From contig JABDLS010000036.1 in NCBI GenBank assembly GCA_013002885.1, positions 1-39,564 of the forward strand: a stretch of DNA of 39,564 nt. Direction: 5' to 3'. The notes beneath the pieces were generated by a model that was not told the origin of the DNA, searched no databases, and worked only from the letters and a program-made list of their open reading frames with translations. A program made the translations under genes and the position numbers. This DNA comes from Gemmatimonadota bacterium. GTDB lineage: Bacteria; Gemmatimonadota; Gemmatimonadetes; Longimicrobiales; Gaopeijiaceae. Of the stretch, positions 25,965 to 34,090 are shown piece after piece (the first letter of the stretch is position 1; every line of letters begins with the position of its first letter).

Positions 25965-26726
25965 CTAGAGGGCTTGCAGCGGCTCAGGCAGGGGTGGCAC
26001 CCGCTCGACGATGGCCCGCCTGTCCTTTCGAAAGCGCACGGGCCGATCGTAGAGCGTCGTCGGTCGACAGCCGACGATCTGCGCCCACCTCCGCCACGAG
26101 GAACCGTGTCCCCGATGCCCCGACTCCAGGTAGTCGGCGGCGTGGGCCATCTCGTGTAGGAGAGTGTCGATGCGCTCGGCGGCGTTGCCCGGGAGGAGTA
26201 GATCGATATTCAGGGCGATCTCCGCCACGAAACGTCCGGCATTCCCATCCCCGGCGGGGCGCATGTGCCCCAGGGCCGACTTCATCCGGCGACTCAGCCG
26301 TAACGGGATATCGTCGGGAAGAGATCCGGCGAATCGCGTCTCGTTGAAATATCTGAAGAGGGCTCGTACGTATGCTTGCTGGGCCTTCGTCCCACAACAC
26401 GCCCTCGGACGGCCGAGGACCCGACTGCCTTGTGCGTGCCGACGTCGCGTCTCCTTCATCGCTTCGAGGACTGGCGGCCACTCTCGGACGTGGTCGGCTG
26501 CGCGGCGAGAGGCAGCCGACCGGACGCCACCTTGGGTGACGAGGACGACAAAGGCGTCGAGGACGTCCGGTGGGGCATTCCGGTAGGCACGATGCACATT
26601 CAGGACGGCGCCGCCCTGCGTCAGCGACCAGAGCGTGCTGCGGTTGTCACGAAAGGTCACCGAATGGACGCCGACAGCTCCTCGGCGGCGAATCTCCTGA
26701 GCGAAATCGATGGAGGTCAGGGCCAT
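25965..26726 (-). CDS. SprT-like zinc metallopeptidase domain protein
   Basis: A 253-residue protein whose C-terminal half is SprT-like. The zinc motif HEMAH (H191, E192, H195) is followed by a third His in SGHRGHGSSWRRWAQIVG (H204 or H207). Before it are YFNETRFAGSLP and IALNIDLLLPG, matching the SprT layout. The N-terminal 110 residues (LWSLTQGGAVLNVHRAYRNAPPDVLDAFVVLVTQG) are a separate helical region seen in related bacterial proteins. No signal peptide is evident, so it is cytoplasmic. SprT-family members in eukaryotes (Spartan) cleave DNA-protein crosslinks; the bacterial role is open. It is in line with, 93 bases upstream of, the sigma-like gene. Confidence 0.88.
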   Translation of the reverse strand: MALTSIDFAQEIRRRGAVGVHSVTFRDNRSTLWSLTQGGAVLNVHRAYRNAPPDVLDAFVVLVTQGGVRSAASRRAADHVREWPPVLEAMKETRRRHAQGSRVLGRPRACCGTKAQQAYVRALFRYFNETRFAGSLPDDIPLRLSRRMKSALGHMRPAGDGNAGRFVAEIALNIDLLLPGNAAERIDTLLHEMAHAADYLESGHRGHGSSWRRWAQIVGCRPTTLYDRPVRFRKDRRAIVERVPPLPEPLQAL

Positions 26727-26864
26727 TCGGAGAAGCTAGAACGAGGTACGCGCCGCGTGGAGGGGACGGCTTCACAGTGGGCTGATCGACGCATCTGGTA
26801 CGGCCATTGCGTGGGAATGCCGTTGCTCTTTCCTTTTTGAACCGGGCCCCGAGATGGGGCCTCG

Positions 26865-27347
26865 ATGAGAACACCGGAGACCCACGTGGCTAGCAAGAAT
26901 ACACCGAACAAGAAGGCAGCTGGCGCCAAGAAGCGCCCCTCCCGCAAGACACCCCCGCCGCGGCGCACCGCCGGGACCGGGAAGTCGGGTACGTCCAGTT
27001 CCAAGAAAACGAAAGCGCCCGCCCGAAGGTCAACCCGTACCTCCGGGAAGAAGGCGGCGACGACCAAGAAGGCGGCGACGACGAAGAAGGCGGCGACGAC
27101 GAAGAAGGCGGCGACCAGGAAGAAGACGGCGACCAAAAAGAAGACGGCGACCAAGACGAAGGCGGCGACCAAGACGAAGGCGGCGACCAAGAAGAAGTCG
27201 GCGGTGAAGAAGGGCTCTGCGACCAAGAGGAAGGCAGAGAAGAAGGTCGCCAAGAAGAAGAGTGCCAACCGTCGAGCCACCAGCAAAAAGAAGAGCGTCG
27301 CGAAGAAGGCGGTGAAGCAGAAGAAGAAGGCTTCTTCGAAAGGGTAG
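26865..27347 (+). CDS. Histone H1-like Lys/Ala-rich nucleoid protein
   Basis: A 160-residue, extremely basic protein dominated by Lys, Ala and Thr (KKAATT-type hexapeptides), comparable with the C-terminal tail of histone H1 and bacterial H1-like proteins (HctB, AlgP/AlgR3 tails). It should be disordered and bind DNA or RNA by charge. Two starts compete: ATG 26865 and GTG 26886 (then MASKNTPNKKAAG). The GTG has GGAG 6 bases upstream, while the ATG sits just after a 6-bp hairpin (26845-26861) that could mask initiation. The coding region contains an 18-bp tandem repeat. thrC starts 10 bases after its stop, so they probably share a transcript. Confidence 0.85.
   Translation: MRTPETHVASKNTPNKKAAGAKKRPSRKTPPPRRTAGTGKSGTSSSKKTKAPARRSTRTSGKKAATTKKAATTKKAATTKKAATRKKTATKKKTATKTKAATKTKAATKKKSAVKKGSATKRKAEKKVAKKKSANRRATSKKKSVAKKAVKQKKKASSKG
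27048..27191 (+). repeat. 18-bp in-frame tandem repeat (hexapeptide KKAATT), 8 units
   Basis: Eight consecutive 18-base units, each starting AAGAAGGCGGCGAC or a close variant, encode KKAATT (x3), KKAATR, KKTATK (x2) and TKAATK (x2). The period is a multiple of 3, so slippage changes length without frameshift. Sequence drift increases toward the 3' end, suggesting recent expansion at the 5' side. Confidence 0.9.
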
Positions 27348-27357
27348 GGACCGACAC

Positions 27358-28650
27358 ATGGGCGGGGGCTTCACGAGCACCCGGGGATCGGGCCCGGTCC
27401 CACTATCGACGGCATTGTTCTCGTCGCTGGCCGACGATGGCGGTCTGTTCGTTCCTTCGACCCTTCCTGACCTTCGGTGGCCACCGAAGCTGGACGGGCC
27501 CTCCGACCTTCGACCAGCGGCGCGTTGGGCCGCTTCTGGCTTCTTCCCATCCCTCGACCCCACCACGGTCGACCGTGTCGTTGCGTCGTCCCTGGACTTC
27601 CCCGTGCCCCTGGTCGAGGTGGAACGGGGACGATGGATTCTCGAGCTCTTCCACGGCCCTACGCTGGCGTTCAAAGACGTCGGAGCTCGGTTCTTGGCCG
27701 CCTTGATGGAAGTTCTGGACGAAGCAGCGCCCGACGACGATGCGCGGGTCAGGACGATCCTCGTGGCGACGTCGGGAGACACCGGTGGGGCCGTGGCGAG
27801 CGCGTTTCTCCGTCGCGGTGGCCACCGAGTGGTAGCGCTCTTCCCGAAAGATGGAATCAGCGGGCGTCAGCGACGACAGATGACCACCCTCGGTGAGAAT
27901 GTCACCGCGGTGGCCGTCGATGGGACCTTCGACGACTGCCAGCGGCTGGCCAGGGAGGCGTTTCGCGACGGGTCCCTCTCCCGGGCTCACCGACTCACCT
28001 CAGCCAACTCGATCAACGTAGGTCGCCTGCTGCCCCAATGCTTCTACTATCTCCACGCGGCGGCGGTCGTCCCGTCGCCTCGCTTTGTCGTCCCTGCAGG
28101 CAACCTCGGCAACCTGTGCGCCGGCCTCATGGCGTGGCGGGCGGGAATGCCCGCGGCGGGCTTCGTCGCGGCGACCAACGAGAATCGTGGCTTCGTCGAC
28201 TACCTCGGTGGAGCCCCCTTCGAGGCCCGATCGAGTATTCCCACGTCGTCCAGCGCCATGGATGTCGGCGATCCGAGCAACTTCGAGCGGATCCGCTGGC
28301 TCTTCGGGGATGACGAACGGGTACGCGAGAGCATTCGCGGAGCAGCCGTCGTCGGGGCCGACGTGGAGCGCTGTATCGCTGACCTTCACCATCGAACCGG
28401 GTACGTGGCTGATCCACACACCGCCGTGGCGTACACCGCCGCGACGCGCCACAATGGGCGCTCGGCCGCCCCGGTCGTGGTATTGGCTACGGCGCATCCA
28501 GCCAAGTTTCCCGAAACGGTGGAGCGAGCCATCGGCGAGCCGGTCGAAGTGCCCTCGACGCTCCGCGCCTTGGAGGACAGGAAGGAGACAATGCGCACCA
28601 TGACTCCAGACCTTCCGGCGCTGGCGGCAATCCTCGAGGACGGCGATTGA
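27358..28650 (+). CDS. thrC: Threonine synthase
   Basis: A 430-residue PLP enzyme that converts O-phosphohomoserine to threonine. Features include the N-terminal STRG-type start, ALFSSLADDGGLFVP, the PLP Lys106 in LAFKDVGARF, the phosphate loop VATSGDTGGAVASAF, FPKDGISGRQRRQM, SANSINVGRLLPQ and VVPAGNLGNLCAG. These match the short, E. coli/yeast-like class of threonine synthases rather than the plant class, which has an SAM-binding extension. ATG 27358 follows the histone-like gene by 10 bases. The stop overlaps the TTG start of thrB by three bases, implying coupling. A homoserine dehydrogenase gene is not in the window. Confidence 0.96.
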   Translation: MGGGFTSTRGSGPVPLSTALFSSLADDGGLFVPSTLPDLRWPPKLDGPSDLRPAARWAASGFFPSLDPTTVDRVVASSLDFPVPLVEVERGRWILELFHGPTLAFKDVGARFLAALMEVLDEAAPDDDARVRTILVATSGDTGGAVASAFLRRGGHRVVALFPKDGISGRQRRQMTTLGENVTAVAVDGTFDDCQRLAREAFRDGSLSRAHRLTSANSINVGRLLPQCFYYLHAAAVVPSPRFVVPAGNLGNLCAGLMAWRAGMPAAGFVAATNENRGFVDYLGGAPFEARSSIPTSSSAMDVGDPSNFERIRWLFGDDERVRESIRGAAVVGADVERCIADLHHRTGYVADPHTAVAYTAATRHNGRSAAPVVVLATAHPAKFPETVERAIGEPVEVPSTLRALEDRKETMRTMTPDLPALAAILEDGD

Positions 28651-29561
28651 GGAGCCTGACGGCGGCTCGGGTCAGAGTCCCGTGCTCGACCTCGAACTTC
28701 GGCTCGGGATACGACACCATCGGCTTGGCTCTGGATCGGTATCTGGATGCTGCGTTCATCCCTGACGATTCGGGCGATCTATCCGTCGAACGATCGGGGA
28801 CGCTGGCCCGACTGGCGGCAGACGAACCCGATCTCGTGGCCAGGGCCTTCATCCGTCGACTCGGCCGAGGGACGCAGCGGCCTTCGGGTACGATCCGTCT
28901 GTCGTCCGACATTCCGGTAGCTCGGGGTCTCGGGACCTCGGCGGCGGCGCGAATAGCGGGCTTCGCCCTCGCCGACGCCGCTGGAGGCTCGCCCGAGGAC
29001 AAGGACAGCATCTTTGCGGTGGCGGTCAGCGGGGAGGGCCACCCCGACAATGTCGCGCCATGCCTCTTCGGTGGTCTTCAGGCCGTCGCGTCGACGCCGG
29101 ACGGGCCCGTCAGCATGGCGCTCAACCTCAGCGAAGACGTCGGACTCGCCTATGCCGCCCCTGAGGTGGGGGTGTCCACCGATGAAGCCCGACGAATCCT
29201 CCCCGAGAAGGTGCCTCACGGGGTCGCGGCCGCGTCCCTGGGTCGGGTCATCGCACTCACGAGGGGCCTCGCGGAAGCCGACCCGAGGCTCATCCGCATC
29301 GGTGTGGAGGACGAGCTGCACCTCCCCCATCGCTTGCCCCTGATCCCAGGTGCAGCGGCCGCGATCTCTGCGGGAATGGATGCGGGAGCGTGGGCGGTCA
29401 CCGTCTCGGGTGCAGGCTCGGGGCTCATCGGACTGTGCCCTCCCGACGATGCGGAGGCCGTTGCCGCTGCCATGCACGAAGTGTTCGACGGCGGCAGCGG
29501 CGATCCGGAGTGCGTGGGCTTCGCCGTGCGTCCCGATTTCCTGGGCCTTCGCCGGGTGTGA
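28647..29561 (+). CDS. thrB: Homoserine kinase
   Basis: A 304-residue GHMP-superfamily kinase that phosphorylates homoserine, the step before threonine synthase. The start VRVPCSTSNFGSGYDTIGLAL and the ATP-loop IPVARGLGTSAAA (89-101) fit homoserine kinase. EGHPDNVAPCLFGGLQA and the C-terminal WAVTVSGAGSGLIGL, the third GHMP motif, complete the set. The start is TTG 28647, overlapping the thrC stop as TTGA, with GAGGA 6 bases upstream. A short hairpin overlaps its stop codon (CCGGG/CCCGG, 29552-29568), possibly ending the operon. Confidence 0.95.
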   Translation: MRSLTAARVRVPCSTSNFGSGYDTIGLALDRYLDAAFIPDDSGDLSVERSGTLARLAADEPDLVARAFIRRLGRGTQRPSGTIRLSSDIPVARGLGTSAAARIAGFALADAAGGSPEDKDSIFAVAVSGEGHPDNVAPCLFGGLQAVASTPDGPVSMALNLSEDVGLAYAAPEVGVSTDEARRILPEKVPHGVAAASLGRVIALTRGLAEADPRLIRIGVEDELHLPHRLPLIPGAAAAISAGMDAGAWAVTVSGAGSGLIGLCPPDDAEAVAAAMHEVFDGGSGDPECVGFAVRPDFLGLRRV

Positions 29562-29598
29562 GGCCCGGTCAGGCTCCATCACTTGCGCGCCGTATGCA

Positions 29599-29627
29599 CA
29601 CACTATAGGGTGAGACTATATAGTGTG
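29599..29627 (+). promoter_or_regulatory. Inverted-repeat operator before the PadR gene
   Basis: CACACTATA (29599-29607) and TATAGTGTG (29619-29627) form a perfect 9-bp inverted repeat with an 11-base spacer. The overlapping ACTATATAGT (29615-29624) is itself a perfect 10-bp palindrome. It ends 9 bases before the padR start and is the only clearly AT-rich patch nearby. It fits an autoregulatory site for a PadR dimer, overlapping a TATATAGT that could be the -10 element. Confidence 0.7.
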
Positions 29628-29636
29628 ACTCCATAG

Positions 29637-30002
29637 ATGGTGATGCACGTGACTGAAGAAGCCAGCGCCGTGATCGAGGATCTGCTACCCCTGACCCACG
29701 TCGTCTACTACGTCCTGCTCTCGCTCTCGGATGAGGCCCGGCACGGGTATGGGATCATCAAGGACGTGGCGGATCGGACCGGCGGTGGTCTGGAGTTGGA
29801 GGCCGGTACTCTCTACGCGGCCATCAAGCGACTCAGGGGCGACGACCTCATCGACGAGACCGTCGGTCCTCCCGAGGCCGATGCACGAAGGCGTTACTAC
29901 CGGCTGACCCCCAAGGGAGGTCGGGTACTCCGGGCCGAGTCTGAGCGCCTCGAACTCATGGTCCGCCTTGCGCGCGACGCACGCGTGCTGCCCGGCGCCT
30001 GA
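29637..30002 (+). CDS. PadR-family transcriptional regulator
   Basis: A 121-residue winged-helix regulator. The PadR pattern is clear: LPLTHVVYYVLLSLSDEARHGYGIIKDV, GGLELEAGTLYAAIKRLRGDDLI (recognition helix and turn), then the wing RRYYRLTPKGGRVLRAE. A short C-terminal helix should form the dimer. ATG 29637 or 29643 could be the start. The gene is 18 bases before an ADOP permease, a pairing common in Acidobacteriota and Gemmatimonadota, where PadR probably controls the permease. A perfect inverted repeat just upstream is the likely operator. The effector is unknown. Confidence 0.95.
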   Translation: MVMHVTEEASAVIEDLLPLTHVVYYVLLSLSDEARHGYGIIKDVADRTGGGLELEAGTLYAAIKRLRGDDLIDETVGPPEADARRRYYRLTPKGGRVLRAESERLELMVRLARDARVLPGA

Positions 30003-30020
30003 CCCAGCCGGACGACGATC

Positions 30021-32693
30021 ATGCTCGCTCTCTACCGCCGAATGCTGGCTCTCCTTCCACGTGAGGTACGGGCGGAGTACGGACGGGAGATGGAGGAGGT
30101 AGTACGTGACCACTGGGAGGAGGAGCGATCGAGGGGGCGGCCGAGGGCGGTGCGTTTCTGGGGTCGGCAGTTCTGGGCGGTAATCCGGGCAGCCGTCACG
30201 ACGCGGATGGACGACCGGCGCCGCAGGAGGAGAGTGCAAGGTGAGACACGAACGGATGGAGGAGGGGGAATGGACGGGCTGACACACGACCTACGACAGA
30301 CGCTGAGGGGACTCTGGAAGCGACCTGGGTTCGCGGCCATCACCGTACTGACCCTCGGCCTCGGCATCGGGGCGTCGACGGCCATCTTCAGCGCCGTCCA
30401 TGCCGTGCTCTTCCGAGATCTTCCGTACGACGGCCCCGAGCAGATCGTGGTGATCTTTCACGAAAACACGTTGACGGGCGAACGTGGCTTCGGGCTCTCC
30501 CCGGCGAACGCACGCGACATCGACGAGAACGCCGAGCTCCTCTCGGCGGTTGCCGTGGCCGAGCCCTGGAGCCTCGATTTGCAGATCGACGGTCGAGCTC
30601 AGGCTATTCGAGCCTGGGCCGTCTCGGACGGGTTCTTCGAGGCGCTTGGCGTCGAGCCGATTCATGGTCGTGGCTTCAGCGAAGCCGAGTACGCCGGCAC
30701 CGAGAATGCGGTCGTCATGGTGGGGCATCGCAGCTGGCTGAATCGGTTCGGCGGCGATCCCGGGCTAGTGGGGGAGACGTTGGTGTTCCAAGACGGGAGC
30801 GTCACCGTTGCCGGCATTCTGGGGCCGGACTTCAAGCTTCCAGACGAGGCGGAGCTCTGGGTTCCCAGGGTGCCGCGGGAGAGCGACGGCGTCGAGCGGC
30901 CAGCCGACTACATGCTGGGGGTAGCCCGCCTCGCGCCCGGGGTCTCGGTGGAGCAAGCGCAGACGGAGCTCAGCCGCATCGGAGCGTCGCTGGCGGAACG
31001 ATATCCGGAAGACATGGGCAACACCTCCTTCCGGGCGGTTCCACTCAGGGAGCACCTTTTCGGTGACGTCCGGACACCGTTGATGGTTCTCCTCGCCGCA
31101 GTAGGGTTGGTGTTGCTCATTGCATGCGGCAACGTCGCCGGACTCATGCTGGCCCGTGGGGCCCGCCGTCAGCGGGAGTACGCGCTGAAGGGGGCTCTCG
31201 GCGCGAGCACAACGAGACTGGTCCGTCAGATCACGATCGAGAGCCTCGTACTTGCCGCCCTGGGCTGCGTGCTAGGCATCGGGATCACCTACTTGGGGGT
31301 GAACATCATCGGTCACCTAGGGCCTGACCACCTCCCACGCATCGACGAAGTGGCCATCGACGGTTCGGTACTCCTCTTCGCCGGGGTCGTGTCCGCCATC
31401 AGTGCGCTGCTCTCGGGTATCACTCCCTCCATCAAACTGTCGCGACCCGAATTGGCTATGGCATTGGGTGATGGGTCACGCGGATCCACGCGCGGGCCGG
31501 GCAGCCTGCGGGGAAGAAATCGACTCGTGGTCGTGGAGGTCGCCGCAGCGGTCGTTCTCCTGGTCGGCGCCGGCCTCCTCACCCGGAGTTTCACCACGCT
31601 CCTGGATGAGGAGCTCGGCTTCGATCCGGTGGGGCGCCTCGCGGTGCAGGTGTTCGCTTACGACGGCTACGAGAGCGCCGAGGCCAGAGCGGCCTTCGTG
31701 CGTCAGGCCATCGAGAATCTGGAGTCACTCCCTGGCGTCTCGGGCGTGGCGCTGACCTCCAGCGTGCCGTCGGCCACCGACGGTCGCCTGGCGTCCATCG
31801 ACATCGACCTGAGGTTCACCATCGGTGATCGTGTGGCGCCGCCGCCCGGACAGGAGCCCATCGCTGCCATCTCGCAGGTGTCGCCCGGCCTCTTCGACGT
31901 CCTGGAGATGCCCGTCGTCGAGGGACGGGCGTTCGATGACGGAGACGGCCCCGATGGCGCCCTTGTTGTCATCGTCAACGAAACGCTCGCCCGCCGGTAC
32001 TTCGGCGACGCGTCACCTGTCGGAGAGACGCTCGTCATCGGGTTCCGGCCGATGCCGCGCGAGGTGGTCGGGGTGGTGGCCGACGTGCGCCCCCAAGGAT
32101 ACGAGTCCGAGGCACGGCCGGAGGTCTACTTCCCAATGAACCAGTTCGGGACAGGGTCGCTGACCTTCGTCCTCGCATCTGATGTCGATGCGGCGACGCT
32201 GGTGGCCCCGGCGATGGACGCGATCTGGGACGCCAACCCAGCCCAATCGATCTGGGGCACTGCAACGTTGGAGAGCCTTCTCGACGACTGGCTCACGGAG
32301 CGGACCTTCAATCTGCTCCTCATGGCCTCCCTGGCCGTCATCGCTTTGGTGCTTGCGGGGATCGGCATCTATGGGCTCATCAGCTTCTCTGTGGAGGAGC
32401 GCGTTGCTGAGATGGGTATCCGACGCGCCCTCGGCGGGGGTGCGGCCTCCATCCTCAGGATGGTGCTCGTCGAGGGGACGCGCCTCGCGGCCTTCGGGCT
32501 GGCCCTTGGACTGGTGCTGGCCTACCCGCTGACTCGCTTCATCCAGGGGATGCTCCACGGCGTGCAAGCCACGGATCCCGTCGTGCTGTTGGGGCTGGTA
32601 CTGGCGGTGATGGCCGTCGCTGGACTAGCGGCCCTTGTGCCGGCCCTGCGAGCCGTGCGGGCCGACCCCATGACGGCGCTTCGCACCGAGTAG
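30021..32693 (+). CDS. ADOP-family ABC permease (FtsX/MacB-like, duplicated)
   Basis: An 890-residue permease of the acidobacterial duplicated orphan permease type. A cytoplasmic N-terminal segment of about 90 residues (LYRRMLALLPREVRAEYGREM) precedes two MacB/FtsX units. The predicted transmembrane helices are at about 103-126, 352-372, 400-425, 450-470, then 501-523, 763-788, 815-840 and 854-879, with large periplasmic domains at about 130-350 and 525-760. Each unit carries the FtsX-type ARGARRQREYALKGALGAS or VEERVAEMGIRRALGGG coupling segment. No ATPase gene is adjacent, as usual for these orphans, so it must share a partner encoded elsewhere. It is co-transcribed with padR. Likely role: mechanotransmission or export, substrate unknown. 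Confidence 0.94.
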   Translation: MLALYRRMLALLPREVRAEYGREMEEVVRDHWEEERSRGRPRAVRFWGRQFWAVIRAAVTTRMDDRRRRRRVQGETRTDGGGGMDGLTHDLRQTLRGLWKRPGFAAITVLTLGLGIGASTAIFSAVHAVLFRDLPYDGPEQIVVIFHENTLTGERGFGLSPANARDIDENAELLSAVAVAEPWSLDLQIDGRAQAIRAWAVSDGFFEALGVEPIHGRGFSEAEYAGTENAVVMVGHRSWLNRFGGDPGLVGETLVFQDGSVTVAGILGPDFKLPDEAELWVPRVPRESDGVERPADYMLGVARLAPGVSVEQAQTELSRIGASLAERYPEDMGNTSFRAVPLREHLFGDVRTPLMVLLAAVGLVLLIACGNVAGLMLARGARRQREYALKGALGASTTRLVRQITIESLVLAALGCVLGIGITYLGVNIIGHLGPDHLPRIDEVAIDGSVLLFAGVVSAISALLSGITPSIKLSRPELAMALGDGSRGSTRGPGSLRGRNRLVVVEVAAAVVLLVGAGLLTRSFTTLLDEELGFDPVGRLAVQVFAYDGYESAEARAAFVRQAIENLESLPGVSGVALTSSVPSATDGRLASIDIDLRFTIGDRVAPPPGQEPIAAISQVSPGLFDVLEMPVVEGRAFDDGDGPDGALVVIVNETLARRYFGDASPVGETLVIGFRPMPREVVGVVADVRPQGYESEARPEVYFPMNQFGTGSLTFVLASDVDAATLVAPAMDAIWDANPAQSIWGTATLESLLDDWLTERTFNLLLMASLAVIALVLAGIGIYGLISFSVEERVAEMGIRRALGGGAASILRMVLVEGTRLAAFGLALGLVLAYPLTRFIQGMLHGVQATDPVVLLGLVLAVMAVAGLAALVPALRAVRADPMTALRTE

Positions 32694-32746
32694 TAGCGTC
32701 ACCGCACCCGGTAGGCCCGCCAGGGGCCCGTGCGCGGGGTGGACCG

Positions 32747-34072
32747 TCAGGGACGAGCCCGGCCCTCTGCGGCGGCTGCAACGATGCCGCGACAGGCGAA
32801 CGACAGGTAGAGATTACTGGCGGCCCGACCGGCGAAGAACGCTGTGAAGGCCGCCGTCGCGCCCACCAGGTCGAGGCCGAAGCCGAAGACCGTGAAGGTC
32901 GTGGCAACAACGAGTACCTCCACCGCGCTGGCCACGGTGACATGCTCGGTCGTGCGACGTTCCACCATGATGGCCCGCTGCATGGACAGGAGCACCGACA
33001 TGGCCGGGAGGAGGACGATCACCCGCACCGGGGTGAGGGCGACGTCGGCGAGTTCGCGTGTGAGTCCCGAGATACCGATGAGGTACACGTCGGAAAGGGG
33101 TGTGAAGGCGACCAGTGCCAACCCCGCCGTGGTGATGCTTCCCAGCGTGATGCCGAAGGTCTTGAGCTCGGGGAAGTGCTCGAAACGTTCGCCCATGAGG
33201 GCGATTGCCGTGTCCTGATAGGCGAGCCCGAACGAGCGGAAGAAGAACGAGAGGGAGTGGACGACGGGGAAGACGGCGAGGGACTCCACTGGTGCCACGC
33301 TTCGGCCCATGAAGAACGTCAGGAGCGGTTGGACGCTGAGCCCGATGAGGGACGTCAGCGCCAGCGGATAGTAGAATTTGGCGATCTCCAGGTAGCTGAT
33401 GTCCCGGGCCTCGGGGCCGTCGATCTCTCCCGCCAGGATGGAGCGCACCGTCTCGGCTGCCATGACGCGGGCGGCGATGGCTTCGACGGTGACGCCGGTG
33501 GCCAAGGACAAGGCGCCCACCCACGCGCCCGGGATGCCGAGGACGAAGAAGCCTACCAGCGCCGCGACCACCATGGCCACGAGGCGGATGAGGGTACCGT
33601 AGGCGACGAGGCCCGTCTTACCGGAACGGATGAGGACGCCCTGGAGGAAGCGTCGATAACCGATGGCCGCCGGCCAGGGGAGCATGAACCAGAGCGCGCC
33701 GTATGTGAGGTCAGCGACCTGGTCGGGTACGCCCATGAGGTCGTCGATGAGAACGTCGTAGACCCCGGGGATGAGGACGATCAGCAGCACACCCGTCGTG
33801 CCCAGGCAAAGGGCCCGGGAGAAGGCTCGGAGCCTGAGAAAACTCACGCGGTCCTTCACGACCGCCGTCGCGGCGCTCATCAACATGATGACCGGCGCCT
33901 CGATGAGGATGGCCAGCGCGAACGTCACCCCGTGAGCGGCCAGGTTGAACGTCGGGTCCGGTAGCCTCGCGATGACGGCGGCGAGGAAAGGGCCTTCCGA
34001 GGCCATCATCACCCAGGTCGCCGCGAGGGGCGCCCAGAAGAAGAGGATGGATCGCTGGCTGTGTCGGGGCAA
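32747..34072 (-). CDS. Polytopic membrane protein, MATE/MOP-superfamily-like
   Basis: A 441-residue protein with about 12 hydrophobic helices in two similar halves, no cleavable signal, and a layout like MOP-superfamily flippases/antiporters. Segments such as FYYPLALTSLIGLSVQPLLTFFMGRS and AVFPVVHSLSFFFRSFGLAYQDTAIAL resemble the second-half start of MATE-fold proteins. They also recall the animal ANKH protein, but this is from memory of sequence style, not alignment. Translation appears to start at TTG 34072; no ribosome-binding site is strong. It lies 18 bases after the DUF5916 gene on the same strand, so it is probably co-transcribed. Substrate unknown. Confidence 0.75.
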   Translation of the reverse strand: MPRHSQRSILFFWAPLAATWVMMASEGPFLAAVIARLPDPTFNLAAHGVTFALAILIEAPVIMLMSAATAVVKDRVSFLRLRAFSRALCLGTTGVLLIVLIPGVYDVLIDDLMGVPDQVADLTYGALWFMLPWPAAIGYRRFLQGVLIRSGKTGLVAYGTLIRLVAMVVAALVGFFVLGIPGAWVGALSLATGVTVEAIAARVMAAETVRSILAGEIDGPEARDISYLEIAKFYYPLALTSLIGLSVQPLLTFFMGRSVAPVESLAVFPVVHSLSFFFRSFGLAYQDTAIALMGERFEHFPELKTFGITLGSITTAGLALVAFTPLSDVYLIGISGLTRELADVALTPVRVIVLLPAMSVLLSMQRAIMVERRTTEHVTVASAVEVLVVATTFTVFGFGLDLVGATAAFTAFFAGRAASNLYLSFACRGIVAAAAEGRARP

Positions 34073-34090
34073 AGCTCGAGCCTGGCCTGG

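Noticed and set aside
26717..27286. Minus-strand 189-residue open frame rich in Phe, Val, Ala and Leu resembling a membrane protein
   Set aside because: It is the antisense of the Lys/Ala repeat (AAG/GCG codons read as CTT/CGC-type), so hydrophobicity is a by-product. The plus-strand gene has the ribosome-binding site and the sensible context.
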